Assembly: GCF_002105155.1 (NCBI RefSeq)
Contig: NW_019028991.1
Coordinates: forward strand, 434,001 to 498,000
DNA: 64,000 bases
Direction of reading: 5' to 3'
Origin: Lobosporangium transversale
Lineage: Eukaryota; Mortierellomycota; Mortierellomycetes; Mortierellales; Mortierellaceae
The stretch's first letter is position 1. The number at the start of each line of letters is the position of its first letter. The notes under the pieces are model-generated. The model was not told the DNA's origin and did no database searches. It was given only the letters and a program-made list of their open reading frames with translations. Both the position numbers and the translations under genes were made by a program. Positions 1 to 11,143 of the stretch are shown piece after piece.

Positions 1-183
1 ATCCAAAAAAAAAAAAAAAAAAAAAAATTGTATATATAATAAAAAGTATCAACCATTAGTGTAAATTGTAACAATCAAAGATACATTAAGGTGGATGCAG
101 GATTAAGGAATGGTTTATTAAGTCATAATTTAGTAGGCTATTTATATTGATAATTAACACTGAGTTGCGGCCATGGTGTCTTG

Positions 184-1501
<1,318 letters not shown>

Positions 1502-1921
1502 TTTGAAAGTGAGCAAGCAGGAATGAACCTTTGAAAATGCGAATGTGCCGTTATTTTTCTCAGTTTTAGTCAGGGGAGAGGGTAAGTCTACTCTGTGTAT
1601 TGTAGGTTTTATTGTTTTATTGTGTATATGAATGTATGGAGGAATGAAGGCGTGAAATAAAGAAGAAAGAAAGAGATCTTTAGCATGCCATGATGACATT
1701 GTTAAAATTTCGATGGATTTGATGTCAATTCAAATTTCAGGACAAGTGTCGGAGTAAAAGCCACAAAACGGACACATGTCTTGTACGTACAGACATGAAA
1801 CATAATACCCTTAAATGGAAAAAGGACTGGATTTGGCATCATAATCCATTATAGATTAATCCAAACAAAACACTCCCATGGAAGTAACTTCATCCTTATC
1901 GTTATGTAAAAAGAAATGAAG
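1502..1921. other. Intergenic DNA between Crypton-like gene and tRNA-Glu
   Basis: This interval should hold the minus-strand promoter and leader of the Crypton-like gene. An ORF runs through it in frame with that gene but has no protein-like composition. I see no other gene. Confidence 0.5.
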
Positions 1922-1994
1922 TTCCCAATCCGGGGTTCGAACCCGGGCCGCCTCGGTGAAAGCGAGGAATCCTGACCACTGGACCAATTAGGAA
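1922..1994 (-). tRNA. tRNA-Glu (anticodon TTC)
   Basis: A 73-nt cloverleaf reads on the minus strand without an intron. The acceptor stem TTCCTAA pairs with TTGGGAA (one G-U). The anticodon arm is CCTCG-CTTTCAC-CGAGG with anticodon TTC, which decodes GAA/GAG as glutamate. The T arm carries the TTCGAAC loop, and the internal B box GGTTCGAACCC is intact. It stands alone between the Crypton-like gene and the SINE cluster. Confidence 0.95.
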
Positions 1995-2119
1995 GCTCTT
2001 TGCTTTTGTGAAAAAATCACTGTCTTAAGAACCGGGGGTTATACTGAGATGCCCTTAAAAACCGCAACGAGACGCAAATACATAGGACACACTGAAGTGT
2101 TGTACCAAGATAAAGGTCT

Positions 2120-2284
2120 AAGCCCAATGGCTGAGTAGTATACTCGTCAGGGCACCCCCCTGTCTAGCCCAGGGGCCGGGTTCGAGTCCTGGTTAAGGCA
2201 CAAAAAGTGAAGCAAACATGTGCCAGGTCAGGGATTTGCTTGAGTTTTTATACTTTCTCTCCGAGACAGCCTAGTGTTCTCCGC
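2120..2284 (+). mobile_element. tRNA-derived SINE head, tandem copy 1
   Basis: A 165-bp unit repeats directly at 2285. It begins with a tRNA-like segment holding a pol III A box (TGGCTGAGTAG at about 2128) and a perfect B box (GGTTCGAGTCC at about 2190). A T-stem-like CCGGG/CCTGG pair flanks the TTCGAGT loop, and the end (TTAAGGCA) partly pairs with GCCCAA at the start. The anticodon and D arms are degenerate, so this is a tRNA-derived retroelement promoter rather than a functional tRNA. The rest (about 2200-2284) is a tRNA-unrelated body ending CCTAGTGTTCTCCGC. Confidence 0.75.
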
Positions 2285-2449
2285 AAGCCCAATGGCTGAG
2301 TAGTATACTCGTCAGGGCACCCCCCTGTCTAGCCCAGGGGCCGGGTTCGAGTCCTGGTTAAGGCACATAAAGTGAAGCAAACATGTGCCAGGTCAGGGAT
2401 TTGCTTGAGTTTTTATACTTTCTCTCCGAGACAGCCTAGTGTTCTCCGC
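2285..2449 (+). mobile_element. tRNA-derived SINE head, tandem copy 2
   Basis: This is the second direct copy of the 165-bp unit, nearly identical to the first by eye (for example cacaaaaagtg against cacataaagtg). A and B boxes are again intact. It runs straight into the long body that ends in poly(A) at about 2946-2966, so the whole 2120-2966 stretch can be read as one SINE-like element with a duplicated promoter head. Confidence 0.75.
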
Positions 2450-2966
2450 TAAGGCTAAGATCGTGGGTGCACTACCCTAAGTCGCCTGGCTGGCCACATG
2501 TCTTAGGTATATATTCCACCCCCCAGCCGAACCAGCGGTACATCTGGCAGCACATCCCCCCATCCACCCACTTGACTAGGACAGCGATGATCACAAAGTT
2601 TGACGGAGTCCAAAATAGAAATTTCAGACCAATTCCGCAAGATTTGGGTCCACATGCCAGTGGATTTGATCGAATAGAAAAAATTAAAAGTCGTCCTTAG
2701 CTAGAGTCGGCACGCCAGCCTCCGCAGCTTTTCACGGGCGCAACAGGCCACATCGGAAGGATGGACTTCGAGTACCGATCACGGTGTACATTGGTAGAGA
2801 AAAACATGGATACGAATTGGCTCTTCACAGCCATCCCGTGCGAACTTTGAGAGTTTCGCTTGTTTCATAGTTGAGGGCGATATCATTACTTTAGAGCGAG
2901 ATTATGAAATAAAATTCCTCACCTCTGTGGGTTCTTGTTAACAGGAAAAAAAAAAAAAAAAAAAAA
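2435..2966 (+). mobile_element. Poly(A)-ended repeat body, copy A
   Basis: This body starts at CCTAGTGTTCTCCGC, overlapping the end of SINE head 2, and ends with ACCTCTGTGGGTTCTTGTTAAC followed by an A tract. The same roughly 500-bp sequence recurs at 2968-3481 with scattered substitutions and small indels. The poly(A) end preceded by a small hairpin is what LINE-mobilised elements show. No reverse transcriptase is encoded; the ORF at 2467-2700 has no recognisable domain. Confidence 0.7.
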
Positions 2967-3481
2967 GCCTAGTGTTCTCCGCTAAGGCTAAGATCGTGGG
3001 TGCACTACCCTAAGTCGCCTGGCTGGCCACATGTCTTAGGTATATATTCCACCCCCCAGCCGAACCAGCGGTACATCTGGCAGCACATCCCCATCCATCC
3101 ACTTGACTAGGACAGCGATGATCACAAAGTTTGACGGAGTCCAAAGTAGAAATTTCAGACCAATCCCGCAAGATTTGGGTCCACATGCCAGTGGATTTGA
3201 TCGAATAAAAAAAAATTAAAGTCGTCCTTAGCTAGTGTCGGTACGCCAGCCTCCGCAGCTTTTCATGGGCGCAGCAGGCCACATCGGAAAGATGGACTTC
3301 GAGTACCGATCACGGTGTACATTGGTGGAGAAATCATGGATACGAATTGGCTCTTCACAGCCATTCCATGCGAATTTGAGAGTTTCGCTCGTTTCATAAG
3401 AATTGATTTAGAGTGAGATTATGAAATTCCTCACCTCTGCGGGTTCTTGTTAACACGAAAAAAAAAAAAAAAAAAAAAAAA
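2967..3481 (+). mobile_element. Poly(A)-ended repeat body, copy B (headless)
   Basis: This is a second copy of the body at 2435-2966, inserted directly after copy A's poly(A). It lacks the tRNA-like head and ends with ACCTCTGCGGGTTCTTGTTAAC and 24 A residues (3458-3481). A small deletion near 3390 and several substitutions set it apart from copy A, so it is not an assembly duplication of identical sequence. Confidence 0.7.
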
Positions 3482-3494
3482 GTGCCTTTTCCTC

Positions 3495-3829
3495 CTTCGG
3501 TAACAATAAGAACTAACAGTAATGGAAAGGCTGGGAGGGTCGTTTTTTGATGATTGAGGACTGCGGCTAGAAGATGACTTTTGTGTACAACAGGCCAAGT
3601 AAGGAGCAGGGCTCGTCACAGGTTCCGTAGGGATCAGGAGTTACCACTCATGCTGACGTGGTTTGTGAATAGGATGTTGTACAGTGAGAGTTCAACAATG
3701 CGGTTAAGACCGATTATTGGAAACCGCTTTATTTGCGTCCCTAGTAATAGTGCAATCCATTTATAAAGCCTATTTCTAATAAATCCTCACGACCTCGTGG
3801 GTCCTAGTTATTAAAAAAAAAATAATCTT
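3495..3829 (+). mobile_element. Short poly(A) retroelement flanked by a 13-bp target-site duplication
   Basis: The 13-bp direct repeat gtgccttttcctc lies at 3482-3494 and 3830-3842. The 335 bp between end with AATCCTCAC, a GACC-TCGTG-GGTC hairpin, CTAGTTATT and an A tract. The internal part (about 3549-3750) is related to 7890-8075 in this window. The duplication and tail together argue for target-primed reverse transcription. I see no pol III B box and no ORF with a domain. Confidence 0.65.
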
Positions 3830-3842
3830 GTGCCTTTTCCTC

Positions 3843-4039
3843 TAAGTATCATCCAACCCTCATGGTTTATGGATACAGCGGCTCTTGCCGTTTATGCAGT
3901 AATAGCTATTTATTGGCTATAGTTTCTAGAACATTTTGTTCATAGAGTGCAGAAAATAGATCCCATGACCCTGGAGGTTCTTGTTCGGTTCATGGCCCAG
4001 AGGGTCCTTGTTATCAAAAAAAAAAAAAAAAAAAAAAAA
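3843..4039 (+). repeat. Poly(A)-ended repeat fragment with two 3' hairpins
   Basis: This fragment ends with two successive versions of the shared 3' motif, GACC-CTGGA-GGTT at 3967 and GCCC-AGA-GGGT at about 3995, then CCTTGTTATC and 24 A residues. The doubled hairpin suggests nested insertion or internal duplication. The left border is unclear. Confidence 0.5.
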
Positions 4040-4762
4040 GCTGAGAGGATTTTGGTTCTTCCTCGGTTATCTTTATATACAGAATGGAAATTTTGCTAGA
4101 CTAAGTCCTCTATGAGTGATGATAGGCGTTGGAATTCGTATCATTACGATCGGTTCTCTGTCTACTCTTTCCCTTCTGCGCTATTCCTTTTTTTTGATAG
4201 CGAAGTTATTTTGGTTGCACAAAATTGACAAAAAAAGGAAACAAACAATTTTTTTACTTCAACATGATTAAAACGACGAGGATATTGCTTCATCCTCCCG
4301 CGTCGACCCATTGTAATCGAGCCTTCCGCCCTTGAAGCGCACTTGCATCGACCAGCACCTACCTTAACTCACCGTAGAGAGGGTAATCTTGCGCAACCGA
4401 AACTCTTTTATCCGGGCGATGACCCTCACCAGTTTAAACGAATTGCCAGGGATACAACTAACAGAGTTGAGCCAAGCTCGATGCCTTTAGAACCTACCTC
4501 GAAGGAAGTGTGCTGAGTTGGTACGAAGAAAACTTGAAACATTGGGAAACCTATGACGATTTCAAAGTCGGTTTTAAAAAGCGATACAACACCCCATGAA
4601 GCAGGCTGACGCTTGTAGTGCCCTCGCCACCTACCATCAAAAAGACGATGAAACAGCAGACGGATTGATATTAGCCCTGAACTGGCTATTCGTTTCCGCT
4701 TACATCAATGAAAATGCACAGAAGAAAATGACTTTATCCGAGCTCTAAGGGAGGAAACCTCC

Positions 4763-5569
4763 ATGTTCGTCCCAAACCACCATTCCTTGCCAGGGACTTA
4801 TAAGGAGATGTGTGAAGTCACACGTAAGTACGAACAGGCTCGCTCCACCGTAGCCCCTGGGAGGTATCGATATCCAACAGTGTTGAAGAATGAAGAAAAC
4901 CAGATTGAGAGAATCTCCCAATGGATCAATGGATTGTCCATTAATCGTCTGGAAACGGTACGGACCATGAACGAGATGATACAGAATCAACAACGGAACA
5001 CCCAACCCCGGCGCGACGCGTGCCTAGATGAAGAACGAAACCGTTACAGGCGAGAGGGTAGGTGCTTTACGTGTGGAGAGCCGGGTCATCGCTCCTATGA
5101 ATGCCTTAGCGAGAAAACAGACACCTGGCATAGAGCTACCGAGAGTATAAACCCACTAGGACGTAACCCACCAGTAGAAACACACTACCTAGACGGAGCG
5201 GATGAGGGGAACAGCCATGACGAAGAAGACGAAGTGTATGCCGTCGCCCGAGGACAGACTAACCATCATAATAGCCCCTATGCCAGACCCAATGACAAAG
5301 AGAAAGGTAGGAACAGGTTACGGCAGTTAGACCAAGCCCTGAAAGAACTCAGAAGGACCATTGCAATGCCCATCGACTCACCCCGCAGGCGACAACAAAC
5401 CCCGCACCCGACGTCCACCTCGAGAGAAGGTATCTATGAGCCCTCAGTGTCATCACCATCTCTGGACCTGGTTTATCCCCACCACCGTCTCCACCCCGCC
5501 ACGTGGAAACCCCTCTCAAAGCCAACGACGTCAGGATTGAAGCCAGGAGACTCTTTCCGATCGCCTTGA
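4763..5569 (+). pseudogene. Gypsy gag remnant with zinc knuckle
   Basis: This 268-aa open frame is the C-terminal part of a gag polyprotein. At residues about 100-115 it carries a CCHC zinc knuckle, C-x2-C-x4-H-x4-C (RCFTCGEPGHRSYECL), which binds RNA in retroelement nucleocapsids. Upstream gag-like sequence (4440-4760) lies in other frames, separated by stops and frameshifts, so the first ATG here is not a real start. The tail after about residue 190 is Pro/Ser/Thr-rich linker. Nothing suggests it is expressed as a host protein. Confidence 0.75.
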
Positions 5570-5859
5570 ACCATGTATTACAGGAATTGAATGTACGTGA
5601 AATCCTACATCAAACTACTATCCCAATCACGCTGACACACTTATTCTATTATGTCCCCAGCCTGAGGCATGACTGTATTAATTTATTCAAAGGACACACG
5701 AAGAACAAGAGGATTTGAAGTATAAGCAATCGAACGAACCATGAAAGAAGAAGGATTAATCGAGCAAAACCACCATGTTGAGGACATCTCCAGAGATTCA
5801 TTCACCCAACCCGGGGTATTCTGCTCCTGAGAGTCAAAGTCGAGATCAATAGAAAACCC

Positions 5860-6342
5860 ATGCTGGCTATTGTGGACACTGGAGCCGTCTGTAGTGTAAT
5901 TTCCAATGTCACTGCCACCAAATTTAACCTCTATGATAATTCCAACCACAACCAAGATCTGGTCACCACCGACAGGAAACGACACGGAGTAGGTAGAGCC
6001 ATTGGTCACGTTCCCATTAAGATATCATCTATGGCATACGCGGTTGTTTATAATAGATCGGGAGATCTGCTGATTTTCGGGATGAATTGGCTCAAGCAAC
6101 ATCGGATTGTAGTAGACCTAGAGAAAAACCACACGCGCGACGGAAGACATAAAATGGCGTATTTACAGGCCAAAGGTAGAGGAAACGAAGATCACATTAT
6201 GACAATCGAGACGACCGAAGACGAACAGAAATCCATCGACCGCCTATTGAAGAAATACGAACATTTATTTGCGGATTCCATCGCTGATCTGGACGTAAAC
6301 AGAAGGACATCTTCCATTCACCATATCAAAACAAACGATTAA
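5860..6342 (+). pseudogene. Gypsy aspartic protease remnant
   Basis: This 160-aa frame begins MLAIVDTGAVCSVIS, the active-site DTG of a retropepsin-like protease. It has the second signature LLIFGMNWLKQHRIVVDL near residues 70-87, which leads toward the reverse transcriptase linker in gypsy pol. The frame ends at a stop in IKTND, after which reverse transcriptase sequence resumes in a shifted frame. The DTG triad is intact, but the surrounding polyprotein is broken. Confidence 0.75.
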
Positions 6343-6480
6343 GAGCCAAGCCACATACCACTCTATAGGACCCCCGCCGCATACCGAGCTCAGGCTCAGG
6401 ATGAAATCAAGAGGATACTAGCAAGCAAGGTCGTTAGACACAGCCTATCAGAGATTTTATCTCTGAAGGAATGGCGTCAT

Positions 6481-8430
6481 TGACTAGGCTACATTTTGCC
6501 CATGCTCCAGTCGCCCAGAACCCCCTCGCTTGTTTACGCGCTATCACCTAGATACACCCTACAGCATTCCGGTAGGTTAGCACGGTTGTGCAAGAGCCAG
6601 GGGCTTACTTCTAATTGAACGACCAAGAGAAGCACATCCACAAGGCCAATCAAAACCACCTGCACAAACGTCAATGACGAAGATGGCAAGAACTGGTAAA
6701 GAAGAGTACAGGAGGGAAAAGTAGAGAAAAAGAACCGATCCTAGTGATACAAGCCCATCATCGTTCATAGAAAACTTAGTCTAGCAAAATCTCCCATCAA
6801 TTCCCACTTCTTCAAAAATTCAGTATATAAAGGTGACCGAGGAAGATCCGAAATTCTCTCAACAAATGCTTAACCCAAGAACAAAGATCCCAGACTTGAA
6901 ATTGATCGAACTACGGCTCAGGAAGAAACTCAAGAACCCAGGGGAAAGAAACTGAGAAGAACTCGGACCAGCTCACTCAAGGCCTGAACGCAAATTATCA
7001 CTCTATCCTACCAAAGCTCCCATTCCACTAAAATTTTGGTTGATTATTTTTGTTGATTAGTTCTCTATCTTTTTTCCTTTCCTATCATCTCTTACACACT
7101 CCACTAGCCCCGCAGAAGGCGACTTTCTGGGTTTTAGGTTCGCCTATCCAGTCTGCTCGCGCTGCTCGCGCCCGTAACGCGACCAGGCGCCTTACGTTCT
7201 GAAAAACCTGTTACAGATATACTGCTGTGTTATGAACATTATATTTCTATTGACATTCTATAAAAGCACGGCTTATAGTAGTAATAAGTGCAGTGATATT
7301 GGGTGTGCGAACCCTCGATCCCATGACCTTGAAGGCTCTTGTTATCAAAAAAGTCCTTGACGTAGCCGCAAAGCTTCCAGACTAACAACTGAAGGTTGAC
7401 GGCTCAATTCTCGACGGAGGAGCAAGTTTACTTAAATTTGTGCCAATACCTCGAAGCAGGAAGTCGAACGATAGGGCCCGCTTTATCATCTAAAGGTGAT
7501 GAACCTCTCGAAATACCGCAAAACGACCCTGAAAGAACGGCCGAATGCTAGGCGAACAGACATTAATCCTCGCCATCTACGTTAGTATTATGTACGATAG
7601 AGATACGATAGAGAGAGATCCTTAATGGCTAAAAATGCCAGAAGCATTACTAGAATAAAAAAAATTAGTGCAAGGATCGTATACATATACAACACTTCTG
7701 TAAGCAAACGCGCCAGGGGACGTAACTAAGTTGGAAGGCACAGACGTAGCAGAGGTGAATTCTTTTGATCTCACCAGGGATAGCGATGAATAGTAGGCAT
7801 GAAGGCGATCAGAACTGGTGCAGATCGACGGCTAGCGGCAAGCTACCGACAACAGGTGGAGTTGGCTGTGATGGAGCACCTGGAAAGTTGTGATTGAGGA
7901 CTGCGGCTGAAGGGTGGCCTTTGCACACAACAGGTCAAGTAAGGAGTAGAACCGTGTCACAAGTGCACCAAGGAAGGCTACTCAATGCTGACGTGGTTTA
8001 TGAATAGAGTGCTGCATTGTGGCAGTACGACGACCGGTTATTAGACATCGCTTTATTTACGGATAGCTGTTTTGTAGTGCTGTTCAAGACACATTATCAT
8101 TATAAAATTTCGAGGTGCAAGAGCCATGTTGCATGCACAATTCAGTTTCTAAAAGAAAAGCAATTTAGGGATCGGGTGAGTGAATAAGGTCAGTTATTAA
8201 TTCACGACATTGTGGACGTGACCTGACAGACTGACAGAAAAGAATAAAAGTAATAAATGTCAAAAATGAAAATGAAATTAAGGATCTGATACTAATAAAT
8301 ACTCACAACCTTGGAGCCGCGGTTGTCAAGGGAAAATATGGAACAGAATTGAGCAACCTCATGGAGCCAACGTCTAAATAAATCCTACATGACCTCTTGG
8401 GTCCTTGTTATTAAAGAAAAAAAAAGCGCC
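6481..8430. other. Repeat debris, no gene
   Basis: No coding region is supportable. The interval contains the shared 3' motif CATGACCTTGAAGGCTCTTGTTATC at 7321-7346 (written here in two overlapping parts: GACC-TTGAA-GGCT and CTTGTTATC), a diverged relative of the TSD-flanked element at 7890-8075, and another 3' motif at 8391-8412 (GACC-TCTTG-GGTC, then CTTGTTATT and A-rich DNA). These are decayed non-autonomous retroelements. Confidence 0.6.
7890..8075 (+). repeat. Diverged copy of the 3549-3750 repeat
   Basis: Blocks shared with 3549-3750 include tgattgaggactgcggct, caacaggtcaagtaagga (caggccaagtaagga in the other copy), tgctgacgtggttt, and cgctttattta (cgctttatttg). Order and orientation are the same. 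Divergence is visible by eye at roughly a quarter of positions, so this is an old copy. Confidence 0.65.
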
Positions 8431-8735
8431 CCTTACACGTGTATAGAATAGACTTTACGCCTATTAATAGAGCTTGGTCCAAGAGAGTCTAGCAAGCTAA
8501 AAAGCACCAGCTGTTCTCGGTATGAGAAAACAAACATTCGCGGGACAAAAAAGTCTACGCGCCCATTGCAGATACGGCAAATGTGTAGTCTGTTCGCACT
8601 ATATGTGGTGATCATATGGTATTTGTGTATACATATAAACACGAATCTTCCAAAGATCATTCATTTCTTCATCGCAATGAGAAATTCAGAACATTCAATT
8701 CGAGGATGGATAGGGTGTCCTACTGAAAGACTTTC

Positions 8736-8766
<31 letters not shown>

Positions 8767-9639
8767 GGCAAGTTGCACAAGCCGTTTATCCTCAATCTTT
8801 TGGGTGCATTGACAAGAGGCCTTCACCTGGATCGTCTCCTGTTTATGTTCCAGTAATTGATTTGAGTACCACCCTTCAAGCGCTCTCAATTTTCATCTTT
8901 TCATCCTTTTAGTTTTCGTTCGCCATGATTTTAGTTCGTTCCGCCCTTCTTCATATTAATCGTGCTCGGTCGTTTCTTCCTTCCTTTTAGTGTAGACGAC
9001 ATTACGTTCTCTCAACTTAGTCACCTTCAATGAAAGAGGAAGGAATGGGTTTCTGATAAGTAAGAGTGTTGTCCCTTCTCGTCTCTTCGATTCTCTTAAC
9101 CTCTTTCCCCTTCGTTGTGTCTCAAGAGAAATGGCACATCTTCGCTGGATACCTCCCATTCCTCCTCGATTCGCTTCCCCTTGATTTAGTTACTGCCATT
9201 CTTTTTTATAGATGCTCATAGCTCATTCACTCTTACTGTCTCATTACTCGCTCAAAATTCTTTGACAGCTGTCTGTTGTTTGTCTGTCTGGGAGACGTTG
9301 GACTTGGAAGAGCTATGACTCCATTAAAGAGCCCAAATACGGACAAGCATGTTTTGCCGATCAAGTTTCCATTTTTGGTTGCATCCAGGGGGTCTCACAA
9401 ACACTGCTTCTTAGCGTTCTTGTCGCGAACCATTGGTACTCGTCCCGTCCCATACCCTTACAGCTCTTTAAACAGGCATTGTTTGCAACCCAATTTCATC
9501 ATACTCGCATTGCTGCGTTGCAACTTTTACGCCTGTTGCTCAAGGCCGCATCTTCGTCGTCTTTCCCTTTCTACTGGAACGGTTTTCACCTGACCATAAG
9601 CCTCATTGACCTCATCTTGCCCTTCTCAAGAGTGGTACA

Positions 9640-9676
<37 letters not shown>

Positions 9677-11143
9677 CCTTTCTTTGACGTGTGTGAGTTC
9701 TTTTTGTCTCTGATGTAACCGAAGTAGTTTTTGTTCTTTCTTCTTCTTGTCACTTCTTAAAACTCAATTCATCATCCCCTCCTATCTTTTTTTTCCACCT
9801 CTCCTTCTCCGCCACTCCTTCTCCGCCACTCCTTCTCCGCCACTCTCATTTCGCGCACGCTCATAGGAACCAACCACACTATTGAAGAATCTTTCGCGCA
9901 TAAATCATAATCTAAACAACGGTACTATTATATGTCAGTTATTTACATTTTTATACATTTCTGGATCTTCATCCGACCTTCCATCTCTCTTCTTTTTCTT
10001 CTTTTTACTTTATCTTATTTCAGCACTGTAAAGTTCAGAATTTTATCAATGATGACTAGTGCTTCTTCCTTATTCTTCATTCTCTTAACATGAGCTCACC
10101 TTCTACCGAAGCCCCTTCGTTTCGTACTGAGATATTCCAATTCGTCCGTACTTGAAGCTATTGCATTGATCCAAAACTGCTATGACCCAATGTTAAACAA
10201 AGGCATAATTGTTTCTTTCCTAAACAAGGTTGTCACTTACAATGTTGCCAAAACCATGGCAATAGAAGGGCATACATGCGCCAAACACCAGACGGCACAC
10301 AAATAAAAAGGAAAGAAAGAAAAGGGCTTTTCAGCAGGATACTTTTCATTTTTACTTACATACCCTCATACACACCTCATCTTGTTTTTCGTCTCAAGAT
10401 GGGCGGGTATCTTTTATTTGTTGTGCTGGACAATTTCTTGTGTGTGCACAGAACGCACGGTGACAGTCTTGCTCTTTGCGCACAGGCAGCGTTTGAAAAT
10501 CTGGGTTGAGCATCGAGAAGAAACGGGACCCTCAATTAGAAAAAATTGTGCATGCGCAGATCAACCTGCCCTTGCATCTCAGAATGTACCTGCACATTCA
10601 TAAATGAATACAAACATACAACATGCATTCGTTCATGCACACTTTTTTTAAACTTTCAAATCACAAGTCACTCATGAATGTCCAAAGAGCTTGGATCTAA
10701 CAATGAAGATCTTGCTGTCTTAGTTAATTTTTCATGAAATAGCTCGTGCCTACCCGCCTTTTTTATTTTCGGTACTCGTCTGTTTCGAATCTTAAGCCGC
10801 ATTTAGAATTTCAAGTACGAGTTTCCAACGTCGTCCAGACAAAATTCTTCTGTCCCTTCAATCCTTGAGATTATTAGATCTATCTTCTTTGTCATTTTTC
10901 ACGCCGAAGTTCGTGATAGGCAGCTTGTACACTTCCTGAGATACAGATTATAATATTTTTGTCAATAAATCCAATGACAAAGCGAATAGCCAGTCAAGGT
11001 GGGTCCAAACGCTTGCCTTTTTCTTTTGCCACCAAATTTAAAAATTTTTAAAAGGAGATTACAGCAATCCCTTTGCCTTAAAAGCTCTTGGGTCTTAACG
11101 AGTATTTATAATCTCAATACTCTCTAAAGCAGATCAAGTATTT
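8431..11143. other. Long gene-free stretch upstream of the bZIP gene
   Basis: No ORF here has a recognisable domain or protein-like composition. The interval has T tracts at about 8740-8766 and 9646-9676, a 14-bp tandem repeat at 9802-9843, and pyrimidine-rich DNA around 9730-10080. The last part, with a tatttataatc element about 35 bp before the start at 11144, is the likely promoter and leader of the bZIP gene. Confidence 0.5.
9802..9843. repeat. 14-bp tandem repeat, three copies
   Basis: The unit tccttctccgccac occurs three times without interruption, inside a pyrimidine-rich tract upstream of the bZIP gene. Confidence 0.9.

Larger units (their letters stand above)
4280..6480 (+). mobile_element. 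Degenerate Ty3/gypsy LTR retrotransposon fragment
   Basis: Gag, zinc knuckle, aspartic protease and the first residues of a reverse transcriptase appear in the right order on the plus strand, but broken by frameshifts and stops. Gag-like words include SWYEENLKHWETYDDFK near 4510-4560. After the protease ORF, a frame-shifted PLYRTPAAYRAQAQDEIKR (about 6357-6413) matches the N-terminal reverse transcriptase region of gypsy elements. The polymerase core, RNase H and integrase are absent downstream, and I find no LTRs by eye. This is a dead, truncated copy. Confidence 0.8.

Noticed and set aside
2122-2200. Possible functional tRNA
   Set aside because: A and B boxes are present, but acceptor pairing is poor and the anticodon arm does not form a proper 7-nt loop; the unit repeats in tandem with non-tRNA sequence.
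8566-8856. 96-aa plus-strand ORF
   Set aside because: It runs through a T27 tract (poly-Phe) and has no coding composition on either side.
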